From Variovorax sp. KK3 (GTDB lineage: Bacteria; Pseudomonadota; Gammaproteobacteria; Burkholderiales; Burkholderiaceae_C): a stretch of 64,000 bases of DNA. Where the stretch lies: the NCBI RefSeq assembly GCF_001984055.1, contig NZ_LYVO01000012.1:43264-107263 (forward strand), read 5' to 3'. Both the position numbers and the translations under genes were made by a program. Position 1 is the stretch's first letter; each line of letters begins with the position of its first letter. Below are positions 1 through 11,108 of the stretch, in pieces. Under the pieces are notes generated by a model. It made no database searches and was not told the origin of the DNA. It saw only the letters and a list, made by a program, of their open reading frames with translations.

Positions 1-240
1 CACGTCGCACCCCTTCATCGCCTCGAGCACGCCGTTGGGGTCGCGAATGTCGCCCGGAAACACGTCGAGCCCGCGCACCACCGATTGCGGCAGCGTGTCG
101 AGCCAGCCCCAGCTGTTGAACGAGTTGTAGTAGACGAAAGCACGAACGTCGCAGCCGTGCGCGATCAAGGCTTCGACGAGATGGCTGCCGATGAATCCAT
201 CCGCGCCGGTGACGAGTACTTTTTTTCCTTGGAGGCGCAT
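1..240 (-). CDS. LegB-like NAD-dependent sugar-nucleotide 4,6-dehydratase/epimerase, partial (C-terminus off the left edge)
   Basis: Only the first 80 residues are in the window; the gene is read leftward from an ATG at 238-240 and leaves at base 1. The protein opens with a Rossmann nucleotide-binding loop (VTGADGFIGSH, residues 9-19), followed by a YYNSFNSWGWLD stretch. From family knowledge that stretch is typical of the LegB/NAD-dependent UDP-GlcNAc 4,6-dehydratase branch of extended SDR enzymes, which start nonulosonic-acid and related deoxysugar routes. The neighbourhood (Gmd, ManC, glycosyltransferases, Wzm/Wzt) supports a role in making an activated sugar for surface polysaccharide. 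The catalytic YxxxK lies outside the window, so substrate and exact reaction are inference. Confidence 0.8.
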   Translation of the reverse strand, partial: MRLQGKKVLVTGADGFIGSHLVEALIAHGCDVRAFVYYNSFNSWGWLDTLPQSVVRGLDVFPGDIRDPNGVLEAMKGCDV

Positions 241-416
241 GGTTCGGATCGATGTCAAAAAGTGAAGGACTGGCCGCGGCCTTCGAGGGACGGCGGCGCG
301 CGATGGCGAAATGAAGGCAGTGACCTCGCCGGACGCCGCCCGGCAGGGCTGGCTGGTCGGGCGCTTGCTGGGGAGCGGGTGGGGACGGAAGCGGCGAATT
401 TTAGTGGATTCGAGGC

Positions 417-434
417 GGCCCCCCGTGGGGGGCC
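417..434. repeat. Perfect 18-bp inverted repeat (ggcccccc-gt-ggggggcc)
   Basis: Two 8-base arms flank a 2-base centre in the 280-bp divergent spacer between the LegB-like gene and the methyltransferase gene. It could form a short hairpin or be a protein-binding palindrome. The rest of this spacer (241-520) shows no convincing gene and must hold the promoters of both divergent genes, but I could not fix either. Confidence 0.35.
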
Positions 435-492
435 TCCGAGTCAAGTGCGGAGTCGGCAAAACCCGAACTTTCAAGACTCGACCTTTCGATAG

Positions 493-2541
<2,049 letters not shown>

Positions 2542-2622
2542 GCGCACGCCGCGAACCCTTCGTTCGCGGGGAGGGCGTTGAGGACTCGAGACAACCGTGC
2601 ACGTGCCGGAAAGAGAGAAGCC

Positions 2623-5526
2623 ATGAACATGGGCTTGAAGCAGCCAGTTGCATTGCTGCGAAAGATCAAGCGCCGACTGGGTGGGGCCGTCGCGCCGCAG
2701 AGTGCGGGAGCGGTGCCTCCGGCACCGTCGCCGTCGCCGTCCCGGGAAAGTCTGATCGCGGACGTGCTCGATCGCGCTGGCATCTTCGACGCGGCCTTTT
2801 ATCGGCGAGCCTACCTGGACGTCGACGCCAGTGGGCTCGAGCCGGTCGATCACTTCGTGCGTTTCGGGCTGGAGTCGTCGCGTCGCCCCTCGATCGCGTT
2901 CGATCCGGTGTTCTATGCGGAGCGCTACCCCGACGTAGGTGGCTCGCGATCCTCTGCGCTTCACTATGCCTATTTCGGGCAGACCGAGGGCCGCACGATC
3001 GGCAAGCCGCCTTTCGATCCGGGCAGGCTCGAGCACGTCGTCGCCGCCATTGGAGAAAGCGGCCTCTTCGATGCGGATTTTTATGCCGCCGCCAATCCTG
3101 CCGTGGCCGATGCCGGCATGGACCCGTTGCTGCACTATCTGACCCACGCGCACCGGACCTTCGCAGACCCCTCCGCGTCTTTCTCGACAAGTGCTTACCT
3201 GGCTCGCCATTTCGACGTCCGGCAGGCGGGCGCGAATCCACTCGTGCATTGGCTCGACATCGGTCGCGCAGAGGGCCGAGTGCTGCCCAGCGGCAGTGCC
3301 GCGGACTTCCTGTGGATGTCGCCGGAGCGGCCTTATGCGCTGCCGGACGACGTCATGCGATTCGAGCGCATGGCCGGCATCGCCTTCTTCGCAGGGCAGG
3401 GTTTCGACTTTGCCGACCGGCAGGGCCCCGCATCGCTCGCCAGGACCGTCGCGAGCCTGGCCGCATGCGTTCCCACGTTGACCATCGAGCGGCAAGCGCC
3501 GAAGGTGTCGATCATCGTTCCCGTCTACGGGCAAACGCATTTCGTTCTGAATTGCCTCGACTCGCTGTCGCGGCATGCATCCCGGCACTCGGTCGAGATC
3601 ATCGTTGCCGACGACGCATCGCCGGATGACACCCAGACGACCCTGCTCGCGCAGATTCCGTGGATTCGCTATGAGCGGCGGGCCAGCAACGGCGGATTCC
3701 TCGTCTGCTGCAACTCCACGGTGGATTTGTCGAAGGGCGAGTTCGTGGTGCTTCTCAACAGCGACACGCGCGTGGTCGACGGATGGCTCGACGAACTGAT
3801 CGACGGCTTCTCGATCTTTCCCAAAGCCGGCATGACCGGCTCCAAGCTGTTCAACGACGACGGCTCGCTGCAGGAAGCCGGCGGCATCTTCTGGCGTGAC
3901 GGATCGGCCCACAACTATGGCCGCGGGGATGATCCCGATCGACCCCAGTACTGTCACGCGCGGCAGGCGGATTTCATTTCCGGGGCTTCCATCGCCGTGC
4001 CCCGCAAGGTCTGGAACGAACTGGGCGGCTTCGACGAGCTGTACCGGCCGGCCTACTGCGAAGACGCGGACCTGGCCTTCCGTGTGCGGCGCGCAGGCTA
4101 CGAGGTCTGGTTCGTACCGGGCTCGCGGGTGATTCACTATGAAGGCGTCACGCACGGGCGCGACACGAACAAGGGCATCAAGGCCTACCAGGTCGAGAAC
4201 CTCAAGAAGTTCGCGAAGCGCTTCGCCAAGGAACTGCACGACCATCCGATTCCGGGAACGTCTTCGGTGCGCGCCGCCTCCTGGAGATCGCGCAAGCACA
4301 TGCTGATCGCCGATGCGCTGACGCCGCGTCCGGACCAGGACTCCGGCTCCATCGTCACGGACGAGGTGATGAGGACGTACCGCGAGAAGGGCTTCGACGA
4401 GAGCTTCTTCCCCTTTCACGAACCCTTGTTCAAGGGCGAGGCCACCCGGCGGCTGCAGCGGCGGGGCGTGTGCTGCCACTATGTGCCTTACTCCCCCGAC
4501 GTCGAAGCGATTCTCGGCGTGTCGCACGACTTCGACTACGCGCTGCTCTATCGCTACGTCGTCGCCGGGCCGGTGTCCGCGGCGCTGCGTCGGCACTCGC
4601 CTTCAACGCGCGTACTCTTCGCCAACGTCGACTTGCACTACCTGCGTGAATCGCGCGCCGCGTCGACCAACAACGACGCCAGCGGCCGCTTCAAGGCCGA
4701 GGTGACGAAGTCGCAAGAACTCGAAATGTTCGCGCGCGCCGACGCTTCGTTCGTCCACACCGACATCGAGAGGAAGCTCATCGAAGGCGAGATGCCGCGG
4801 CCGTTGAACAACCTGGTCGTCCTGCCGTGGTTGTCGGACGTCAGGACGAACGACGAAGGCCTGGCCGGCCGGGACGACATCATGTTCCTCGGCAACTTCC
4901 CGCACGAACCGAACGTCGATTCGATCAAGTTCTTCATGTCGTCCATCTGGCCGACGCTGGAGTCCAGGTTGCCGCCGCACGCGCGTTTGCTGGTGGTGGG
5001 CAACAAGCCGCCGCCCGAGGTGATGGCGATGGCGACGGACCGGGTCATCGTGACCGGCTACGTCGAAGATCTCGAGCCCTATTTCGCTTCTTCCAGGGTG
5101 TTCGTCGCTCCGCTGCGCTACGGCGCGGGCATCAAGGGCAAGCTGGTGATGGCGCTCGCGCACGGCGTGCCCAGTGTCGCGACGACGATCGCGGCCGAAG
5201 GCATCGGCAGCAGCGAGTCGGCGCACCTTCGGGTTGCCGATGCCCCTGCCGAGTTTGCGGACGAGGTGCTGCGCGTCTATGCGGACGAGTCCTTGTGGTC
5301 CGCCATGCGCGCGGCGGGATGGCGCTTCGTGCAAGACAACTATTCGAGTGACGCCGCTGCCGCCCTGTGCGCCGAGGCGCTCGACGTCGCGGACCGCGTC
5401 TGGCTGGAACGCCAGGACACCCGACGCCGGCAATTGCTGCGGGACATTCTCGTGACGCAGCATGCTCCCGCCGTCCACGGTGCGATCGACCTGCAACATC
5501 AGGCAGGCGGTTCCGCCAACTCTTGA
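2623..5526 (+). CDS. Large bifunctional glycosyltransferase (repeat region + GT2 + GT4)
   Basis: 967 aa. Residues about 50-220 form at least four copies of a 35-45-residue repeat of the type FD..FY...Y.DV....P..H....G..EGR. A GT2 (GT-A fold) domain spans about 295-530 (VSIIVPVYG, VADDASPDD, LLNSDTRVVDGW, then GGFDE and EDADLAFR). A GT4 (GT-B fold) domain spans about 560-940 (MFLGNFPHEPN, GYVEDLEPYF, APLRYGAGIKGK). Two transfer activities on one chain suggest synthesis of a disaccharide unit or polymerisation. The start ATG at 2623 has AGAGAG upstream; an in-frame TTG at 2578 was rejected. It is followed after 4 bases by the membrane-protein gene, so the two are probably co-transcribed. Sugar specificity cannot be read from sequence. 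Confidence 0.88.
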   Translation: MNMGLKQPVALLRKIKRRLGGAVAPQSAGAVPPAPSPSPSRESLIADVLDRAGIFDAAFYRRAYLDVDASGLEPVDHFVRFGLESSRRPSIAFDPVFYAERYPDVGGSRSSALHYAYFGQTEGRTIGKPPFDPGRLEHVVAAIGESGLFDADFYAAANPAVADAGMDPLLHYLTHAHRTFADPSASFSTSAYLARHFDVRQAGANPLVHWLDIGRAEGRVLPSGSAADFLWMSPERPYALPDDVMRFERMAGIAFFAGQGFDFADRQGPASLARTVASLAACVPTLTIERQAPKVSIIVPVYGQTHFVLNCLDSLSRHASRHSVEIIVADDASPDDTQTTLLAQIPWIRYERRASNGGFLVCCNSTVDLSKGEFVVLLNSDTRVVDGWLDELIDGFSIFPKAGMTGSKLFNDDGSLQEAGGIFWRDGSAHNYGRGDDPDRPQYCHARQADFISGASIAVPRKVWNELGGFDELYRPAYCEDADLAFRVRRAGYEVWFVPGSRVIHYEGVTHGRDTNKGIKAYQVENLKKFAKRFAKELHDHPIPGTSSVRAASWRSRKHMLIADALTPRPDQDSGSIVTDEVMRTYREKGFDESFFPFHEPLFKGEATRRLQRRGVCCHYVPYSPDVEAILGVSHDFDYALLYRYVVAGPVSAALRRHSPSTRVLFANVDLHYLRESRAASTNNDASGRFKAEVTKSQELEMFARADASFVHTDIERKLIEGEMPRPLNNLVVLPWLSDVRTNDEGLAGRDDIMFLGNFPHEPNVDSIKFFMSSIWPTLESRLPPHARLLVVGNKPPPEVMAMATDRVIVTGYVEDLEPYFASSRVFVAPLRYGAGIKGKLVMALAHGVPSVATTIAAEGIGSSESAHLRVADAPAEFADEVLRVYADESLWSAMRAAGWRFVQDNYSSDAAAALCAEALDVADRVWLERQDTRRRQLLRDILVTQHAPAVHGAIDLQHQAGGSANS

Positions 5527-5530
5527 TTCG

Positions 5531-7744
5531 ATGACTACCGTTCTTGCCGCGGTCGTCGGCCACAGGCGGGCACCCTCCCGCCTGCTCGGTTCGACGGCGA
5601 TGCTCGTTGCCCAGTTCGTGCTGGCAATGGTGGTCGTGACTGCCGTGCTGCGGCTCTGGCAACTGGATCTGCGCGTCCCGTTCAACTACTGGGGCGATTC
5701 GATCTTCGAGCTGATGCTGGCCAAGTCCATCGCCGACGGTGGCTGGATCTGGTCCATCCAGCGCCTGGGCGCGCCGTTCGGGCTGGCCATCGCGGCCTTT
5801 CCGCAGAACCTGGTGTTTTCATCGCTGGTGATGAAGGCCATCGCGATCTTCACCTCCGAGCCCGGGCTGATCCTGAACCTGTTCTGGCTCTTCTCGATCG
5901 GGCTGACCTCGCTGATCTGCCATGCCGCGCTGCGGCCGTTCGGGCTGACCCGCGGCAGTGTGTTCGTCTTCTCGACCCTGTATGCATTGCTGCCCCACGT
6001 GTTCTTCCGGAACATCGCGCACATCAGCCTGACGTACATGTTCGTGCCCGTGATCTGCGCGCAGGCGCTCATCGTGCTGTCTCGCTGCAAGGCAACTGCC
6101 GATGGCGTGGAGCGCGGCGCGGAGCCCAGGTTGTCGCGCCCGTTCCTCGTCCTGGCGGCCCTGGCGATCGGCACCGACTACATCTACAACGCCTTCTTCA
6201 GCTGTTTCTTTCTGAGCTTCGCCGGCATCGCTGCCTACCTGTCGACCCGCAACGGGAAGGCGCTCGCGGCCAGCCTGTCCCTCGTTGCCCTGATCGGCGT
6301 GACGGCCCTCGTCAATCTGTCTCCGTCGCTGTGGACATGGCACCAGCAGGGGCCGCCGGCCACCATCGACTACAAAGGGCCGGCTGAAGCGGAGTACTAC
6401 GGCCTCAAGATCAGGCACCTCGTCAGTCCCGTGCTGGTGGACATCCTCGCGCCGGAAGACGTGACCTATCCGCTCGAGAACGAGAACGCATGGGCCAAGC
6501 TGGGCGGCGTCGGCGGCGTCGGATTCGTGCTCGCCCTGGGCGCGGCGCTCTTCGCATCGCGCACCGGTACGCCGAGGCGCCTCTGGGCCGCCGGCGTCCT
6601 GGCCATGGCAGGCGTGTTGCTGGCGACGGTCGGCGGCTTCGGCGCGATCTTCAACGTGCTGATCACCCCGGACATCCGTGCCTACAACCGCATCGTCGTC
6701 TTCATCGCGTTTTTCGCCTTCTATACGCTCTTCCACTGCATCGAATGGGCATGGGCGCGCTTCGGAGGCAAAGCCGCGCGGCCGTCGGGCGCCTTGTTCG
6801 GCCTCACGCTTGCCGGCATCTTCGCCATCGGCGTGGTCGACCAGGGCGCTGCGGGCAAGAGCCTCGTCGAGAACCACGACACCTACCGCGCCCGCTTCGA
6901 CGTCGAGCGTGCGTTCGTCGCCCGTGTCGAGCAATCGGTGCCCGACGCGCAGCAGGTCTTTCAGCTGCCGATCGCGCCGTTTCCGGGAGATCCGGGGCGG
7001 GAGGACATGTGGCCCTACGACCACGGCCGGCCGTACCTTTGGTCCAACAGGTTCAAGTGGAGTTGGCCTGCGCTGACGGATGTGCAGACGGCATTCGAAT
7101 CGCAGTTGAAGACGGACGACCCGGCGAAGCTGCTCGATCAGCTGGTCAAGGTCGGATTCGATGGGCTATGGATCGACCGCGCCGGCTATCGCGATGGTGT
7201 CGCCGAGGCCCTGGAGCGTCGGCTGACCGAGTTGACGGCGAAGGCGCCCCTGGTCTCGGACGACGAGCGGTACGCGTTTTTCGATCTCGGCCGCCAGGCC
7301 CGTGAATGGGCCACGGCGGCGCCGGCCGTGCAACGCGAGGAGCGGCAGGCGCTGACGGAGCCGGTGCTTCTCGGGTTCGACGCCGGCTTTTACGGCGAGG
7401 AAGTGTCGGAGGGCGGCGCACGCCGGCACCGATGGTCCGGCCCGAAGTCGAAGGTCAAGCTGCGCAACACGGCGGCCGTGGCCAAGTCCGTCGTCTTCAC
7501 GACGACCGTGCAGGCCAGTGCACCATCTCAACTGACGGTGGTCGGGCCCAGGGGCTACCGGCAAGCGCTGGAGATGAAGGGCGGCGAAGGCCAGCTGACC
7601 GTGGCCGTGACACTGGAGCCGCACGAGCGCGCGGAACTCGCGCTGTCGCTCGACGGGCCGCGCATTCTCGCGCCCGGCGACAAGCGCACGCTCCATTTCG
7701 TCTTGATCAACCCGAGCCTGAAGCCGAAGGCGGGTAAATCTTAG
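5531..7744 (+). CDS. Polytopic membrane protein, GT-C-like, polysaccharide locus
   Basis: 737 aa. After a short cytoplasmic start, residues about 20-430 hold roughly ten hydrophobic segments separated by short loops; residues about 440-737 look soluble and probably lie outside the membrane. An acidic loop after the first membrane segment (FNYWGDSIFE) resembles the catalytic loop of GT-C lipid-linked-sugar transferases, where an Asp/Glu is used, but I do not recognise a named family. The ATG at 5531 follows the previous stop by 4 bases, giving a tight pair with the GT2-GT4 gene. Possible jobs are transfer of a sugar from a polyprenyl carrier on the outer face, or polymer modification; both are inference. 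It converges on the second gmd with only 16 bases between stops. Confidence 0.75.
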   Translation: MTTVLAAVVGHRRAPSRLLGSTAMLVAQFVLAMVVVTAVLRLWQLDLRVPFNYWGDSIFELMLAKSIADGGWIWSIQRLGAPFGLAIAAFPQNLVFSSLVMKAIAIFTSEPGLILNLFWLFSIGLTSLICHAALRPFGLTRGSVFVFSTLYALLPHVFFRNIAHISLTYMFVPVICAQALIVLSRCKATADGVERGAEPRLSRPFLVLAALAIGTDYIYNAFFSCFFLSFAGIAAYLSTRNGKALAASLSLVALIGVTALVNLSPSLWTWHQQGPPATIDYKGPAEAEYYGLKIRHLVSPVLVDILAPEDVTYPLENENAWAKLGGVGGVGFVLALGAALFASRTGTPRRLWAAGVLAMAGVLLATVGGFGAIFNVLITPDIRAYNRIVVFIAFFAFYTLFHCIEWAWARFGGKAARPSGALFGLTLAGIFAIGVVDQGAAGKSLVENHDTYRARFDVERAFVARVEQSVPDAQQVFQLPIAPFPGDPGREDMWPYDHGRPYLWSNRFKWSWPALTDVQTAFESQLKTDDPAKLLDQLVKVGFDGLWIDRAGYRDGVAEALERRLTELTAKAPLVSDDERYAFFDLGRQAREWATAAPAVQREERQALTEPVLLGFDAGFYGEEVSEGGARRHRWSGPKSKVKLRNTAAVAKSVVFTTTVQASAPSQLTVVGPRGYRQALEMKGGEGQLTVAVTLEPHERAELALSLDGPRILAPGDKRTLHFVLINPSLKPKAGKS

Positions 7745-7760
7745 GGCGAGCCGTCGCTCG

Positions 7761-8798
7761 TCAGAACGACAAACCCTGGGCGTTCCGGCGCAGGTCGGCC
7801 TCCACCATCATCGCGCAAAGCTGCTCGAGCGTGGTGGTCGGCGCCCAGCCCAGCTTCTTCGTGGCCCGCTCCGGATTGCCGATCAGCAGGTCGACTTCGG
7901 CGGGCCGATAGAACTTCTTGTTCACGCGCACCAGGGTCTTGCCGGTCGCGACGTCGATGCCGATTTCTTCGTGCTCGCTGCCTTTGAACAGCAGTTCGTA
8001 GCCGGCGGCCTTGAAAGCCATGCTGACGAAGTCGCGTACCGTCTCCGTGCGGTTCGTGGCCAGGACGAAGGTGTCGGGTTCGTTCGCCTGGAGCATGCGC
8101 CACATGCCTTCGACGTATTCCTTGGCGTAACCCCAGTCGCGTTTGGCACCGAGGTTGCCGAGTTCGAGAACTTCCAGCTTGCCCAGCTTGATCTTGGCGA
8201 CCGCATCGGTGATCTTGCGCGTGACGAACTCACGTCCGCGCAGCGGGCTTTCGTGGTTGAACAGGATGCCGCTCGCGCCGAAGATGCCGTAGCTCTCGCG
8301 GTAGTTGATCGTCATCCAGTGCGCGAACAGCTTGGCCACGCCGTAAGGACTGCGCGGGTAGAAGGGCGTGTCCTCGACCTGAGGAATGGCCTGCACCTTG
8401 CCGAACATCTCCGACGTCGATGCCTGATAGAAGCGGATGCTCGGGTTGATGAGCCGGATCGCTTCCAGCAGGTGCAGCGCGCCCATCGCCGTGATCTGCG
8501 CGGTCGCCTCGGGCTGGTTGAAGCTGACGCCGACGAAGCTCTGGGCGGCCAGGTTGTACACCTCGTCGGGCGCGGCCTGCTGGATGAGCGTCATCGAGCT
8601 GCCCAGGTCCGTCAGGTCGTACTCGGTCAGATGCAGCGACGGGTGATCCTGGATGCCGAGTTCTTCGATTCGCCAGAAATTGACCGAGCTCGTGCGGCGG
8701 TAGGTTCCGTAGACCTTGTAGCCTTTGGCAAGCAGCAGTTCGGCGAGGTAGGCCCCGTCCTGTCCAGTGATACCGGTGATGACTGCTGTCTTGCTCAT
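7761..8798 (-). CDS. gmd: GDP-mannose 4,6-dehydratase (copy 2)
   Basis: 345 aa, the same length as copy 1 and sharing nearly all catalytic and binding motifs: [30 protein letters not shown] and YGVAK. Differences are scattered conservative changes, most visible after residue 280. Reaction as for copy 1. The start ATG overlaps the stop of the upstream glycosyltransferase by 4 bases (ATGA), so translation is probably coupled and the gene belongs to the leftward operon 14438 to 7761. Two gmd copies in one locus may serve two operons under different control, or reflect joining of two polysaccharide modules. DNA blocks of more than 20 identical bases are visible between the copies. Confidence 0.95.
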   Translation of the reverse strand: MSKTAVITGITGQDGAYLAELLLAKGYKVYGTYRRTSSVNFWRIEELGIQDHPSLHLTEYDLTDLGSSMTLIQQAAPDEVYNLAAQSFVGVSFNQPEATAQITAMGALHLLEAIRLINPSIRFYQASTSEMFGKVQAIPQVEDTPFYPRSPYGVAKLFAHWMTINYRESYGIFGASGILFNHESPLRGREFVTRKITDAVAKIKLGKLEVLELGNLGAKRDWGYAKEYVEGMWRMLQANEPDTFVLATNRTETVRDFVSMAFKAAGYELLFKGSEHEEIGIDVATGKTLVRVNKKFYRPAEVDLLIGNPERATKKLGWAPTTTLEQLCAMMVEADLRRNAQGLSF

Positions 8799-11104
8799 GA
8801 TGACGAAGAGGAGGAGGTGGAAGAGCCGGCCGGGCGGAGCGGAGGAGCGAAGCGCAGCCAAGGCTTGGCTGCGCGGGGCGGAACCGCCGGCGAAAAGTCG
8901 CCGCCCGTGATGGTCAGGTTGGGATTGTAGAAAGGGTCGTTCGCAATCACGTCGGCCCAGATCCGCTTGAAGTTGGCGCATTCCTCCAGGAACTGCGCGC
9001 GGCGCTCTTCGCCCGAGGGCAGGCCCAGGCTGGCGGACTCGTAGTGGAACAGCTGGGCGTGCGGCGTCCACACCACGGCATAGCCCGCACGTCCCAGCCG
9101 CAAGCCGATGTCGACGTCGTTGAAGGCGATGGCGAAGTGCTCCTCGTCGAAGCCGTGCACCTCGTCGAAAACCGCGCGCCGCATGACCATGCAGGCCGCG
9201 GTGACGGCGGAGAAGCGCTGCGTGCAGGCCGCACGGCCGAAGTAGCCCAGCCCGTGGCGCGAGAGGCCGACGTGGGGGTGGCCGGCCAGGCCTCCGATGC
9301 CGACGACGACGCCGGCATGCTGGATGGTTTCGTTCGGATAGAAGAGCTTCGCGCCGACCGCGCCCACGTCGGGGCGCAAGGCCTGGCTGGCCATGTCGGT
9401 CAGCCATTCGGCCGTGATCACCTCGATGTCGTTGTTGACGAAGGCGAGCAGTTCGGCGTCGGTTTGCGTGACTGCCCAGTTGTTGAGCGCGGCAAAGCTG
9501 TAGGGACGGTCGTAGTCGAGCACCCGCACGCGCGGATCCTTCGCGATTTCCGCCAGGTACTCGAAGGTCTCGGCCTGAACGCTGCGGTTGTTGACCACCA
9601 CGATCTCGAATGCCGCGTACGAGGTTTTTTCCAGGATGGTCTGCACGGCGACGCGCAGCAGTTCCACCTTGTCCTTGGTCGGGATGATGATGGCGACACG
9701 GGGCAACTGCGCGGGCAGGGGCCAGTGCACCCGGTAGTAGCCCAGGTGGGGCTGCATCTCCACGCGGGCATCGTGCCCCGCCCTGGACAGGTGTTCCTGG
9801 ATGGCGCGCGCTGCCGCTTCGTAGGGGTAGATCTTCTCGGTCGCGGCGAGCGCCACCGACCCCGAGATCGCCCGCCAGTGGTACAGGATGTGCGGGATGT
9901 GCCGGATTCGATCCGGCGTGGTGCGCTCGCTGAAGCGCAGGGTGACGTCGTAGTCCTGGCTTCCATCGAAGCCCGTCCTGAAGCCTCCGACCTCTTGAAG
10001 CAGGCTGCGACGGTACGCGGCCAAGTGCACGACCGCGTTCTGCGACAGCATCAGGTCGTAGTTCCAGTCGGGCTTGAACCAGGGCTCGAAGCGGCGTCCG
10101 TTTTCGTCGATCTTGTCCTCGTCGCTGAAGAGCATGTCGAGTGCCGGGTTCGCATCGATCTCGGCGGCCATCATGTAGAGCGCGTGAACGGCCAGTTCGT
10201 CGTCGTGGTCCAGCAGGGCGACGTACTCGCCCGTCGCCATGTCGAGCGCCGTGTTGGTCGCGGCGGCGATGTGTCCGCTCACGGGCCGGCGCTGGAACTT
10301 GATCCGCTTGTCCTGCCCGGCGTACCGGGCGCCGAGCTTGGCAACCTCCGGGTCCGACGAACCGTCGTCGACCAGGCAGAGCTCCCAATTGGGGTAGGCC
10401 TGCTTGCGGACCGATTCCACGCACTGGCGCAGCATCCAGGCCGGCGTGTTGTAGAGCGGGACCAGCACCGAGATGAGCGGCGACGACTTGAACGCGCGTA
10501 TGTGCAGCGCGATCGCCGCCAGGTCCGCCTCGCGGAGGGTGTCGAATTGCGCGATCCAGTCCTGGTAGGGGTCGTTGGCCTGGTCTCCGTGCCTTTCCCT
10601 CAACGCGTGGCGCAGGAGGCCCTTCAAGCCCGACAGCTTGAGTACGCGCACGGCTTCGACCGCATAGCGACCGATGAAGGACGGGTTCTTGCGCAGGCGC
10701 TGCAGGACCGGGCGCAGGCGCCGGTACGCGACGCGGTAACGGCTGACCGGCTGAATGCTCAGCGATTTGACGCGGAACCGCCCGAGGCCGCTCAAGGGGT
10801 CGAGCCGCAACGTGCGCAAGCCGGCGGGCAGCCTGATCAGCGAGCCATCGGAGCGGCCGTTCCAGGTCGTGATGTGCCGGGTCGAGTCCTGTGAGAAGCC
10901 CGCACCGTCATCGATGTACAGGACGGGGGCAAGCGCGAGTCCCTCGCCTTCGGCTTCGAACTTGATGATGTTCCAGCCCGAAGGAAATCCGGCCTGGCCG
11001 AAATCGAGAAAGAAGTACGGGTCGTCGCCGGTCGATTTCCACCAGTCGCCCTCCCGTTGAAGATCGTTCTTGGGGACAAGTTCAGGTCGGAGGCTCTTGG
11101 TCAC
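8795..11104 (-). CDS. Dual GT2-domain glycosyltransferase
   Basis: 769 aa from a GTG start 4 bases after the upstream gene's stop. Residues 1-120 form a beta-rich region of unknown role ([14 protein letters not shown]...). GT2 domain 1 lies at about 208-440 ([36 protein letters not shown]), and GT2 domain 2 at about 468-700 ([40 protein letters not shown]). This architecture is usual for enzymes building O-antigen or capsular repeats, often rhamnose- or mannose-containing, in Wzm/Wzt loci. The end overlaps the gmd start by 4 bases. Acceptor and donor are not deducible from the sequence. Confidence 0.88.
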   Translation of the reverse strand: MTKSLRPELVPKNDLQREGDWWKSTGDDPYFFLDFGQAGFPSGWNIIKFEAEGEGLALAPVLYIDDGAGFSQDSTRHITTWNGRSDGSLIRLPAGLRTLRLDPLSGLGRFRVKSLSIQPVSRYRVAYRRLRPVLQRLRKNPSFIGRYAVEAVRVLKLSGLKGLLRHALRERHGDQANDPYQDWIAQFDTLREADLAAIALHIRAFKSSPLISVLVPLYNTPAWMLRQCVESVRKQAYPNWELCLVDDGSSDPEVAKLGARYAGQDKRIKFQRRPVSGHIAAATNTALDMATGEYVALLDHDDELAVHALYMMAAEIDANPALDMLFSDEDKIDENGRRFEPWFKPDWNYDLMLSQNAVVHLAAYRRSLLQEVGGFRTGFDGSQDYDVTLRFSERTTPDRIRHIPHILYHWRAISGSVALAATEKIYPYEAAARAIQEHLSRAGHDARVEMQPHLGYYRVHWPLPAQLPRVAIIIPTKDKVELLRVAVQTILEKTSYAAFEIVVVNNRSVQAETFEYLAEIAKDPRVRVLDYDRPYSFAALNNWAVTQTDAELLAFVNNDIEVITAEWLTDMASQALRPDVGAVGAKLFYPNETIQHAGVVVGIGGLAGHPHVGLSRHGLGYFGRAACTQRFSAVTAACMVMRRAVFDEVHGFDEEHFAIAFNDVDIGLRLGRAGYAVVWTPHAQLFHYESASLGLPSGEERRAQFLEECANFKRIWADVIANDPFYNPNLTITGGDFSPAVPPRAAKPWLRFAPPLRPAGSSTSSSSSS

Positions 11105-11108
11105 GCTC

